Shown in pieces: positions 32,360 through 43,171 of a stretch of DNA of 64,000 nucleotides. A model generated the notes under the pieces. It had not been told where the DNA came from. It worked only from the letters and a program-made list of their open reading frames with translations, and searched no databases. The translations under genes were made by a program, and so were the position numbers. Each line of letters starts with the position of its first letter. Position 1 is the stretch's first letter. The stretch lies in contig BDGG01000001.1 of the NCBI GenBank assembly GCA_001949185.1, forward strand, positions 983,153-1,047,152. Reading direction: 5' to 3'. The DNA comes from Ramazzottius varieornatus. Lineage: Eukaryota; Tardigrada; Eutardigrada; Parachela; Ramazzottiidae.

Positions 32360-34622
32360 ATGAAGGTAAAAGTGCTCAGCCGGAATCCGGACCAGTATCT
32401 TCGGGAGACAAAACGCGACATTCCAAAGAGTAAGTCGTTTGCCTTGCAGGATACAGCTATTATATGCGTTGGGTATTGGTGTAAACTCTTGTGTCTTTCT
32501 AGTACCCAGAAATTACGATCCGGTTCAACATCCCTTCGAAGCAGCTCGAGAATACGTACGGGCGGTAAACACTGCCAAGCTTGATCGTCTCTTCGCTAAA
32601 CCCTTCATTGGATCACTGGACGGACATCGAGAAGGCGTCCAGACCCTCTTGTGTCATCCTCAAAGTCTTTCGACTCTGATAAGTGGATCTTACGACGGCG
32701 AGGTACGTTGAAATCGCTTCCTGCAGCGTCCAGCCCAAAATTGCACCTTTACCCAGCTTCTATTTTTGAGTTTCATTCTGACGATAAACGCATGGCTTTG
32801 CAGTACGATTGTACCAATTACGAAATAGTACAGGTCGAATAGAAATCACGGCTTTCGGTGGAATGCTTACTCGGATTGCTCATTTGTTTTCCAGATTCGT
32901 CTGTGGAGTCTCACCGAGCGAAAATGCCTCAAAGCTGTCCAAGCACATCGTGGAATGGTCAGAAGCCTATGTTTCAACGTCACCGGTTCTCACCTTTTTT
33001 CAGTGGGAGACGACCAGAATATCAACCAGTGGAATATAGACAACTTTGACGAACCTGTCAGCACGATCCCTTCCAAGGTGCCTACCCCAGACCTTTCTCA
33101 GTATTCTTTTACCCTTCTTTTGTGAAACGATGTCTTTGTGAAATTCAGTCCAGCCTTTTCGCCATCGACCATCACTACAATGAAGCCAAGTTCGCTACTG
33201 GAGGTGAAGCTGTGGAAATTTGGGACGAGGACCGTTCGCATCCTATCCGGTCCTTCTCGTGGGGAGCTGATTCTATCCAAGCACTCAAATTCAACCGAGT
33301 AGAGGTAGGTGTAACCTCGTGTAGCGTAACGTAGCGTACCTGGAATCGAATTTTTTGTTGTTTCAGACGAACATTTTAGCAAGTTGTGCCGCAGATCGCA
33401 GCATCGTCCTCCACGACATTCGTCAAGCTGAACCTCTTCGGAAGGTAATCACGCAGTGTTTTTTCTGCTGCATTTGCAATTGCCATTCTCTTTCTTGGAA
33501 TTGTGTTTTCGCGAATTTATTTGCCGTTTTGGTACGCTTTTGTTTATTGTTCGTTTCTTCGCAGGTCGTCTTGAAGATGAGGAGTAACGCTCTGTGTTGG
33601 AATCCCATGGAAGCTTTTCTCTTCACCGTAGCCAATGAAGACTACAACTGCTACTCTTTCGATATGAGAAAACTAGGGACGCCGGTGATGGTTTACATGG
33701 ACCATGTTTCAGCTGGTAAGAAAAAAACACGTCAGATGAACAGTTACAAATCTATTTTACAGTGGTTTTCTCTGTTTGAAAGTTTGCTGGATTCGAGTTT
33801 CATGTTGCTTCTTTTACTAGTGTTGGATTTGGATTACTCTCCGACCGGAAGGGAGTTTGTGACTGCCAGTTATGATAAAACTATCAGAATATTCCCGGCG
33901 GATAAAGGTCGGAGCCGGTAAGAGCATTCTTGTATGGTAGAGTGTAATTCAAAGGACGACATTATTGCTTCTCGCGTGTCATGTTTCATTGAAAGTCATT
34001 CCCAGTTGTGATTTATCGTTGCAGAGAAATTTACCATACCAAGCGTATGCAGCGCGTAACGACCGTAAAATACAGCCGAGACGATAAATATGTCGTGTCG
34101 GGATCAGATGAAATGAATATCCGGCTGTGGAAAGCTCATGCGTCGCAGAAACTCGGATATGTAAGTGTCAAATAGAAATCGCTGTTCTTTGCATTGGCTT
34201 CGTTTTCTATGCTTGTCGTCCTGCCTTCCATTTTCCAAGTTTTGCGGTTTCTTATTGTGAAATCGATGTCACATTCCTATTGCGAAACGTTATGAATGGT
34301 TAAGAGCTGTATCTGAAATTTGGATGAATTCTTTTGATGGTTTGGAATTTTATTGGCGATTTTTTCCCAGTTGGAACCTCGAGAAAGCGCCGCGTCACGG
34401 TATAACGAGAAGCTGAAAGATAAGTACGGCCATCATCCACAAGTCAAGCGTATTCTGCGTCATCGCCATCTTCCCAAGCATGTCTACAATGCAAAGAAGC
34501 AGAACGATGAGAGTCGATTCAGCCAGAAACGCAAGGAAGGCAATCGACGGGCCCACAGCAAACCCGGCGCGGTACCCTTCGTGCCAGAACGAAAGAAAGT
34601 CACGTTGCAAGAGCAGGAATGA
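32360..34622 (+). CDS. DCAF13: DDB1- and CUL4-associated factor 13 (Sof1 homologue)
   Basis: Nucleolar WD40 protein of the U3 small-subunit processome (yeast Sof1); in animals also a CUL4 substrate receptor. Nine exons, 32360-32429, 32503-32702, 32895-33077, 33149-33304, 33367-33444, 33565-33715, 33821-33917, 34025-34160 and 34371-34622, join to 440 codons (human 445). Landmarks: MKVKVLSRNPDQYLRETKRD, PRNYDPVQHPFE, LDGHREGVQTL, LFSVGDDQNINQWNID, ILASCAADRSIVLHDIR, MRSNALCWNPMEAF, LDYSPTGREFVTASYDKTIR, YVVSGSDEMNIRLWKAHAS, and the basic Sof1 tail HHPQVKRILRHRHLPKHVYN. All junctions keep frame. Together with RCL1, two SSU-processome genes lie in this window, though not adjacent. Confidence 0.95.
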
Positions 34623-36169
34623 CGTGCTCAATTGTATCCTTTTGTCGCTTCTTTGCTAATCCAATGAAAGGCTAGGCCCAACCTTGCTCTTGGCACTGGA
34701 ATTAGCTGCAAAATTAGTAGACTAGACTGTTGGTGCACGTTAATCGGGCTTTAGGCCCCGGGCGTCTTCCTGAGCGAACGATGAGAAGGTCTCAAAGAAA
34801 ATCAAAGACTTAAATCACGTTTCACTCGATACATTTCCAGATCCGAAAACGTGTCAGTAGGATTCTCCGCGAGAAGTGTACGAGAATGGAAAAGAACTGA
34901 CGAGAAGAAAGTTTGAGTATTTTGAGGCTGTCTCAAGTTGAGTAAAGTTTATTCATCCGTAGCAACCCTCGAGCAAACGTCTTGAACTGTTTCGTATGGG
35001 GTGTTTTTTGAGTTGCTGAAATGCAACGACTTGTAATGTGACTGCGGTAAAAGCGATTTGTTTTGCAATGCAAAGTGGTTTGTCGACCCAATGCGGAACA
35101 CTCCATTGTCACTCTTGCCATGTCACGGTGAGCTTTACATTGTATTCTGAAGTACCGACTGCAGAACACTCTCGGCCCCACAAGTCACAAAACCAAACGT
35201 TTGAAAAAATTCCCATTCAGTACATATATCTTGTTTAAACAAAGACTGTCTGACGCGTGGGTCTTCCGACTAAACCCCATATAACAGTGCAGCAAATCTT
35301 GCTTTTTCGGGGAGGCTTCCCAAACCCTAACCACAGTCCACGGGAGGTTCTCGTGATAAGTCTCCGAGGGTTAATTGATTTCGGACGTCGATTACGGTGA
35401 CGTCACAGTGCCGTGGACGTATTGCCGCTGTTACCAGGATGTTGCTGTGACGTCACTGCGACCGGAAATGGTTTTGCCTTGATTGATTCCATCGGTTATC
35501 TTCGGTTTGGGGTTGCTGGAAATTCTCCACTTCCTGAACAAATCAACGATTGGCTCAATTCGACTACTTTGTTCAGCCTCTTTACCGGCTGAATGCACGC
35601 AGTGCAAATTTTCGTCAACCGAGCAGTCTTGTAGTTGTTCAGCGTTCGAGAGCATCTAATCAAGTTAAACGGTGACGGAACCGCTGGTTTCAGGTGCGTG
35701 TCGTCATGTTCTGATGCTCACTGCACACCTGCGCTCGACACCTGTTCCTTCATTCGCCAAGTTCGCCAAAAACTGAGAATCTCCAGCAAGTCTACTTCGG
35801 TTTGTCACGGTTTGATAGTCGACGTGCCTATTTGATAATCAGATCTTGATTAGATGTGGTTTTTGTCGCTCTCAATGATTAATACATGCTAATTGTTTCA
35901 CGGAAAGAGCTGCGACCCCTAGGGATGAGGTAATCTGAGAAGGGGGGAGACTCTTGCCACAGTATCGATCGATTGTGGTCTCCTGGAAAAAGAAGCGCTT
36001 TTTCCATCGACAAGCTAACCCATTTGCTTCAAGTGCGACGGTACAGTACGATCTTTGGTCTCGCTACTGCTTTGTGTGCTCACATGTGTGATAGACTTTC
36101 TTTACAGTCGGGAACTTGCCTTCGTCGTCTTGTCTGAGAAACAAGACGGAATAAATCACACTGCCCGTG
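34623..36169. other. Spacer between DCAF13 and SLC4, no gene seen
   Basis: Open frames here are short and have no splice or family support. The right-hand part must hold the promoter and 5' UTR of the SLC4 gene. No repeats of the families described elsewhere were noticed. Confidence 0.45.
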
Positions 36170-39100
36170 ATGGATCCGCCGGTGAATGCATCGCCCTCCG
36201 TTTCTCCTCAACCCGACGGCGGAAATACAACCCAACCAACAAGTAAGTCGAGCCTCGAAGTCCCTCTTGTACCCATTAGTTGTAGAAATACTGAACGAAT
36301 GTTTGAAGTGGATGGGAGTTTTTCCTTAATCTGATTGTGATAAGTATCTGATCGTTCCAGTTGTCAGCTTTGTGTGTACTGTACAGTCGGTGTCGTAATC
36401 GGGAATTTGCTATTAAGGCAGCGTTCTTGATTGATGTATCGTCAGCTGGTGTTTTAAACCGAGGTGCAGTATAGTGCTTACCTGGGCTAAGTCAATCAGG
36501 CTAGACATTGATTGTGGCTGCGTTTGTCCACTTTGACAATCGTGCCACCAGGCTGGCATGGATTTACCTGTGGGACACATGGAATGGTTCGACAACAGCA
36601 CTGCGGGTAGCAAGATTTGGCAGGCTGGTACAGCTACTCTACCAGTACATTCATGCCAGCCTGCGAGCTAGTCTTCCGTGTCGTCACCACGTCTTTTGGA
36701 GTTGACTTGTTCCCGATCCTCAGAGCGCAACATTTTTCCTTGAATGTGTTCTTTGAACTGTCAGAAAGATGAAAGTTGAACGAGTCACTAAGGAGCGGCA
36801 TCTGACCGATTTAAAACCTACAACTCAGCACTTCTGCTAAAAATAGAATGGCTGTATCACTCTGTATGGCTTGATCCACCAGCTTCCGGTCTTCGGTAAA
36901 TCATCAAGGACCAAAAAGCGTACTTACCCTCTTGTTTACTTTTCTAGAGCCTCCAGGGAGCTTGCCCGAGGCTAGGATGGCTTCTGCGCCTGCGAACAAT
37001 CGGAGTTCTGCAAGAAACCGGAGAAATCGCGGTAATTAAAATTCTTTTCATTAACCCGGTCGGAAATCGGTTGCGGCTATGCCACGCTTTTTCGTGTGGT
37101 AGCACGTGGTAAAGCCGTGTGTTTATGGGCGTTTTTGGGCTGGGAATTGGGATGCTGTGTTCGGATTTCATCTTTGGTTCTGGTTTCAGATTCTGCGCAG
37201 TTTACGTTGGGTGATGGCGAAGAGGTCGCAGAAGAGCGTGCCAACATACCGGTTGTGACACACCCTCTTTTTTGTGAGATGGAAGAGCTGCGAAGGGCAA
37301 AGTCTGATGGGACGCTGGAATGGAAAGAAACAGCCAGGTGCGTGCGATTAGCAGCCTTCCCTAATCCCCATCAATATTGACGGGTGGAATGCATCGTGTG
37401 CCCACGGTCAACGTGGGTAATAATGCCACAACTGACGTAATGCAAGGCTTTTCGTGACTTTGACAGGTGGATTAAATTTGAAGAAGACGTCGAAGAAGGC
37501 GGAAACAGGTGGGAAGAAACCGGGGACGCACCACATGATATCAATCGATAATCGATAATTAAACCCACTTTTTTCCAACCATATGTCCATAACCTACAAC
37601 CCGGGTTACTTTCTTCTGCGAACATAATTCAAAAAGGCTATTTGAAAAATAAATTCAGCCATAAATTTGGGAGGTCGGCAAACAAACCCGACAAGATCGT
37701 TTTTCCAAGAGGCGCAAATTCACTCTGGCATTCTTGTCTGAGTGATAATTTACCTCGATTATTTGAGTGACAATTTACCTTGATTATCAGGTGGTCGAAG
37801 CCCTTCGTGGCGACCTTGCCACTGCCTTCCCTCCTGGACCTTCGCACGCACATTGGCCAAGCCGCCATTCTCCTCGACGTTGAGGTCCCTGCACTGGCTC
37901 CCTTGTGTGACCTGGTGATCGGCGAATGGATCAACAAGGGTCTAGTCCAAGAGTATCATCGCGACCAAGTGCGGGACCTGCTGCTGCGACGACATCGCCA
38001 CCAGTTCGAAGGACTGGGAGACCACAAGCCTTCCTTCGCTCTCCGGCAACTGTCGGGTATCGGCAGGACCCTCTCCCAAGGCCTTTTTAACATCACCCAT
38101 CTTGGAGGAGAAGGTACAGGTGAAGACGGGGAAGAAGAGAAGAAGCGGCGGCAGAGTGAACATAGGATGAACAAAGTCCTGTCAGCGACAAGCATGGCTA
38201 GCTCGGATGAGTCCGGTGCGGTTCTTTCACGGAATGCCAGCCGGGTAAGACCTCTCACTAGTTTCTAACATATCAGAACATCTTCCTGTGTTTTTTTTAT
38301 GACCCAGCAGTGCAGAAGACAATAAAGAATATTTTGAGAGGTGAAAGACTGGGTAGAACAGCTTCGACCCACCTGCATACAGGAAGTCCTAATGTTACAG
38401 CTGTCGCATGTATGCAGGTGTTATTTTGAGGCCTGTCACGGACCCGCATATGCTGAGCAGTGCTTTTAAGCGGGCAGCTTGTATGCAGGTTGAATGTAGG
38501 TTGCTGTATGCAGCTTACAGGTCTTGCATTTGGTTTTTCTGCTTATGCAGGGCAATCTGAACTTCTCGAGGAAGTTGCCGCTTGATGCAGAGTCCGCGAC
38601 GATCCTGGTGGGTGAAGTGGAGTTTGTCCTCCGTCCAGTATGTGCTGTGATACGGATAGGCAACAACGTCTGCCTGGGCAATCTGACAGAAGTCAACATT
38701 CCCACACGCTTTATTTTCCTCCTTCTCGGCCCGGTGGGAAACGCCGCCAAGTACCACGAAATCGGGAGGGCTATGGGGGCTGTCTGTTCCGACCCGGTAA
38801 GAGGCGGCTTCCTTCAGGGGACGCTTCTGAATGGGTTTCTGTACTAATTGGGTTCCCTTTTTTTGGCTCGCAGATCTTTCAGCAGCATTTGTACGCGGCT
38901 CGCAGCCGGAAAGACCTGACTGACGCTCTGGACGAGTTTATGAATGAAGCCACACTGTTACCACCTGGTGAATGGGATCCACAGGTGGACATTCTTGATA
39001 CTGTTCAAAATTCTGTATTGCTTGAATAGTATTCATTCTTCGAATTTTCGCTTGGCAGATTAGAATAGAACCTCCAAAAAAACTTCCAGCACAGGTAATT

Positions 39101-42100
39101 AGAATTCCCGTTTGCGGGGAGGTCGGCAAACAAACTCGACAAGGTCGTTTCCACAAGTGGCGCATTTTTTCAGTGTTATTGGATGAAAAGGGGCGTCACT
39201 TGGAAAGACAACCTTGTCGAGTTTGCTTGTATCTACAAGTGGCGCATCTCTTCGGTGTTGTCGGCTGGGAAGGTGCGCCAGTTGGAAAGAGGGTTCTATC
39301 AAGCTTGTTTGCCAAGGTCCCACTTCACTCTTGTAGGCTGACCGGAAGCGTTCACTAGCAGAATCAAGTGCAGCCTCGCCCATCGTCGAAGAAAAAGAAG
39401 TAGAGCAGAAAGAAGAGGTCCAAGTGGAACGAACAGGCCGGTAAGCCAAAATTCATCAATATCACTCTTAAATTAACCTTCTCACAAGTCACGCGAACCC
39501 TACCTTAATCCGTCCTCCTTTTTCTGCATCACGCTATTCTCCAACCCCTTCCTCTCATCACAGATTATTCGGCGGTCTGGTCGGTGACATTAAGCGTAAG
39601 TCGCGTTATTACATCAGCGATTTCCGCGATGGCCTTTCACTTCAGTGTCTGGCCGCCGTCGTTTTCCTGTACTTTGCCACGTTGACGCCGGTGGTGGCAT
39701 TTGGAGCCGTTCTGGGCGTCCATACGGGCAATAACATGGTAAGAAAAAGGAAGACCTTGGGGAATCCGAAGGTGGTAATGGGGGTATTTTGACCATGCTA
39801 TGATTACAGGCCGCAATGGAAAGTATCCTCTCGGCGGCCGTTGTGGGGATCTTGTGGGCGTTTTTTGCCGGCCAGCCACTCACCATAATGGGCAGCACGG
39901 GACCCGTCTTGGTTTTCGAAGCTATTGTGACAACCACTTGCTCGTAAGTGACGGAAAAAAAACTTATCCTCAACGGTCCAATAAGAAATTATCGAAAATA
40001 TGAATTATTTCCCGGGAACGAAGGTCCTCTAAGTTTTCTTTCATCGTAGAGTTTCTAATTGTCACAGTGATATTGTTCGAATAAATTTTGTTTGAACTTT
40101 TTTTTCAAAGGAGAATGATTCTCTGGAATGTCGGCGACTGTGTTTGCCCACTGTTTTCTTCTTGGGTAGAACCTATGGTTTGGAGTATCTTCCGCTTCGT
40201 TTCTGGATCGGTATATGGACAGGTCTCTTCCTGTTCATCATGGTGGCCACCGACGCGGCCTATCTGGTGCAGTTCATCACCCGCTTCACCGAAGAAGGCT
40301 TCGCCGCCCTCATTTCCTTCATTTTCATCTTCGAAGCCATCCAGAAACTCTTTGCCGTCCGCAAGAAACGCAACGTCTGCGTCTGGCCACTCAACTGTCC
40401 ACAACTGTACGAAGACTGCCATTGCAACATCTCGTCGAACCCCAGCGTCTTCCCAGGTGAAATATCTCCATCTCTCATTCTTTCTCGATCTGACCGATGT
40501 ACTGTCTTTCAGATGCTCAACAGCCAACATCAGACCTGAATTCCTACTCTATAGCAGGTAAAATGTTCAGAAAACTTTTCATAGATTGTCTGCATGCTTT
40601 TGCTCGAGTATGGTACTGCAAGAACGACACCATGGTTTCTTTTGCTTGATCAATCACGCAGGCGATCCCGGTTTCTGTTTATCGGTTCATCGTAATGCAG
40701 GAGGCTATTCGAGTAGAAACCATGTGTCTGGCATGATCAGCCCAACGCAGCACTACCCTGGTTTCTATTTGAATTACCCATTTTACCTTTCAACTAGAAA
40801 TTTACAAGTCTGACCGTTTTCTATTGCGTTCTCTTCCTATTCTGGGTTAATTTGGAACTTGTGGTCTGTGTGATTGATAGAGATGGAAAGTGGCCCGGCC
40901 CAGCTTCTGTCCAATGTGACGCGCGGCGAATGCTCCGCACAAGGTGGTGTGCTGACAGGTCCCGGTTGCTCATACACACCCGACGTCTTTTTCTTCTCCA
41001 TCATCCTCTTTTGTGGCACGTACTTTCTGTCCTACATGCTCAAAGGCTTCCGCAACGAACCGTACTTTCCCAACCGCGTCCGAGTCATCGTCTCCGACTT
41101 TGGCGTGACAGCCGCCATTATCGCCATGACGCTGCTAGATTTCTACCTAGGTCTCGATACACCCAAGCTCCAGGTAAGATCGTTGTACAAACCATCAACT
41201 AACCAGTCCAACATATGTTCGTGGGTTGAATAGGTGCCTTCCGGCTTGACACCAACTATTCCAGATCGTTCCTGGATCGTCCACCCTTTCGGCACGAACC
41301 CATGGTGGACATCGTTAGCCGCCATTATCCCCGCACTCTTCGCCGTCATTCTGATCTTTATGGATCAGGAAATCACGGCGGTCATTGTCAACAGGTCGGA
41401 AAATAAGTTGAAGAAGGGCTACGGATATCATCTGGACTTGTTGGTCTTGACGATCTCCGTAATATTTTGCGCCATCATGGGCCTTCCTTGGATGGTAAGA
41501 AACATCGTCATGCGACAGCAAATTCGACTAGATCGCTTTCCCAAGTGGCGCACTCTTCCAGCCCAGATTACTAAAATCGTGCGCCACTTGGGGAAACGAT
41601 CAAGTTCCACTTGTTGAATACTGAACAGTGGTTGAGAGTTTGCTGCGTAGGTGGCAGCGACTGTCCTGTCAATTAACCATGTCAACAGTCTCAAGCAAGA
41701 ATCGGAGAGTCGCGCACCGGGAGAAGCCCCACAGTTCGTCAGTGTTCGGGAGAACCGACTGACAACTCTGTGTATCTACCTTCTAGTCGGCGCATCGGTT
41801 TTCATGACACCCCTTCTTTCCGTAAGTACTTGACCCCTCATCTCCCTCCAACCGTTTCAAAGTTGGAAGGCCAGCAAGACCATTCTGCCAAGTGGCGCAC
41901 GTTTTCAGTGTTACCGGCTGGAAGGGTGCGCCACTTGGGAAAACTTTCTTGTCGGATCTGTTTGCCAGGCTTCCCCTTTAACTCTATCTTTTTAGAGAAT
42001 TCCAATGCCAGTATTATACGGAGTATTCCTCTTTATGGTAAGATCCCGTCATGCAGTGAAGTTAACGAGAGATTGAAACTGAATGTTTGTAGGGTGTGTC

Positions 42101-42812
42101 CGCGCTTCGTGGACTTCAGTTCGTCGATCGACTGGCCCTGCTCTTCATGCCGCTGAAATACCAGCCCGACTACTCGTACGTTCGCCACGTGCCGCTCAAG
42201 AAGATTCACCTCTTCACCTTCATCCAGATCCTCTGTTTAGCCCTCCTGTGGGTACTTAAGAGTTTCGACGAGTCCTCCATCCTGTTCCCCCTGATGGTCC
42301 TAGCCCTGGTCGGTGTCCGCAGGCTGATGGACTTTGTCTTCTCCCAACGTGAGCTCAAGCTTCTGGACGACCTCATGCCCGAGTTTACTCGGCGCAAGAA
42401 AGAGGACCAAACAAAAAACAATCAGGATAAAACCACAGAACCACACCACAATCAAGTACACGAATCTCCTTCAGCCAATCATATCAGCGTAGCACTGCCC
42501 AATGGCCATGTTATGACCATTCCTGTCAACCATAGTGAACATAACAGTAAGGGTCCTGAAATGGTCAATGAAACTACAGTGAAAAAAAGTCCGAGGTGGA
42601 ATCAGAGTGATAAGAAGGAGGCGCAGAGTGGTCGGCCGCTCTTGCCCAAGCTGGGCAGTTCTATACTGGGCAAGGGCGTGCCGGCACAGATACCCGAAGA
42701 AAAGTCCCCGCCACAGTCCCCTTCCCCACGAGTCTCGCCTATCCCGCTGCTGCCCTTCATCTCGGTCAGTCCCGCAACACCGTTGCAGACACCTCGAGGC
42801 GAGGCTACATGA
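36170..42812 (+). CDS. SLC4-family sodium-coupled bicarbonate transporter
   Basis: Plasma-membrane transporter moving bicarbonate/carbonate, most likely with sodium. Eighteen exons: 36170-36242, 36948-37031, 37190-37337, 37467-37508, 37791-38244, 38551-38796, 38874-38984, 39059-39094, 39337-39440, 39564-39738, 39810-39943, 40170-40456, 40513-40557, 40881-41173, 41234-41494, 41651-41821, 41996-42037 and 42093-42812, in all 1141 codons. The cytosolic N domain has [30 protein letters not shown] and LPPGEWDPQ. The membrane domain runs from [19 protein letters not shown] through [93 protein letters not shown] and [13 protein letters not shown]. These favour the Na+-coupled (NBC/NDCBE) branch over anion exchangers. 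The last 140 residues are polar with Pro/Ser motifs ([17 protein letters not shown]). Four introns (4, 8, 15, 16) carry hairpin elements. Confidence 0.94.
37671..37735. repeat. Partial hairpin element in SLC4 intron 4
   Basis: GAGGTCGGCAAACAAACCCG followed by ACAAGATCGTTTTTCCAAGA and GGCGCAAATTC is the left arm of the recurrent hairpin; the right arm is not recognisable, so this copy is truncated or eroded. Confidence 0.7.
39117..39321. repeat. Double hairpin element filling SLC4 intron 8
   Basis: Two core stems follow each other (CACAAGTGGCGCATTTTTTC/GGGGCGTCACTTGGAAAG and CAAGTGGCGCATCTCTTCGG/GGTGCGCCAGTTGGAAAG) between outer ends GAGGTCGGCAAACAAAC and GCTTGTTTGCCAAGGTCCC. It occupies 205 of the 242 intron bases and stops 15 bases before the acceptor. 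Confidence 0.88.
41520..41610. repeat. Hairpin element in SLC4 intron 15
   Basis: GATCGCTTTCCCAAGTGGCG and its inverse CGCCACTTGGGGAAACGATC pair almost perfectly around a loop of about 40 bases. It makes up about 90 of the 156 intron bases. This is the cleanest copy of the core. Confidence 0.88.
41863..41976. repeat. Hairpin element in SLC4 intron 16
   Basis: CTGCCAAGTGGCGCACGTTT and GGGTGCGCCACTTGGGAAAA pair, with outer sequence TCTTGTCGGATCTGTTTGCC at the right end. It makes up about 114 of the 174 intron bases. Confidence 0.88.
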
Positions 42813-42981
42813 AGGTAAAAAGGAGTGTGCAACTTCCAGTGAAAGATGAGTAACTTATTATTGCTTGCCAGGCAGTTTTATACTCTGGTGCATATTGCTT
42901 GGAAGTTTATGTGATTTTTTCTGGATCCTGCTTGAGTTGATTCACTTTCCTGGTGACTTAACTCAAAATTAGACGTTGAAA

Positions 42982-42987
42982 TTTATT
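42982..42987 (-). promoter_or_regulatory. Poly(A) signal of the CUB-LDLa protease gene (reverse strand)
   Basis: TTTATT on the forward strand, AATAAA on the reverse strand, lies 185 bases beyond the protease stop codon. It is the nearest such signal on that strand and lies before the SLC4 signal, so the two 3' UTRs probably overlap. Confidence 0.5.
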
Positions 42988-43024
42988 CAGATAGGATTTT
43001 TGTCCGTAGAAGATCGCATTGTGA

Positions 43025-43030
43025 AATAAA
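43025..43030 (+). promoter_or_regulatory. Poly(A) signal of the SLC4 gene
   Basis: AATAAA within GTGAAATAAAATAC lies 213 bases after the SLC4 stop codon. Confidence 0.55.
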
Positions 43031-43171
43031 ATACATCGGGCTTGTCTACCCGGTGAAATTTTCAGCAAGAGTTGTGGTTTCTGTCATAGCCATGCAGATT
43101 CGTCACTGGATGTCTGGCTTGCAGGATTTTAGCAGGTACTGTTATCTCAAGAGACAGTGCGGAATTAGGAA

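Noticed and set aside
40105-40530. 141-codon reverse frame over SLC4
   Set aside because: It is the antisense of a strongly conserved membrane-domain exon.
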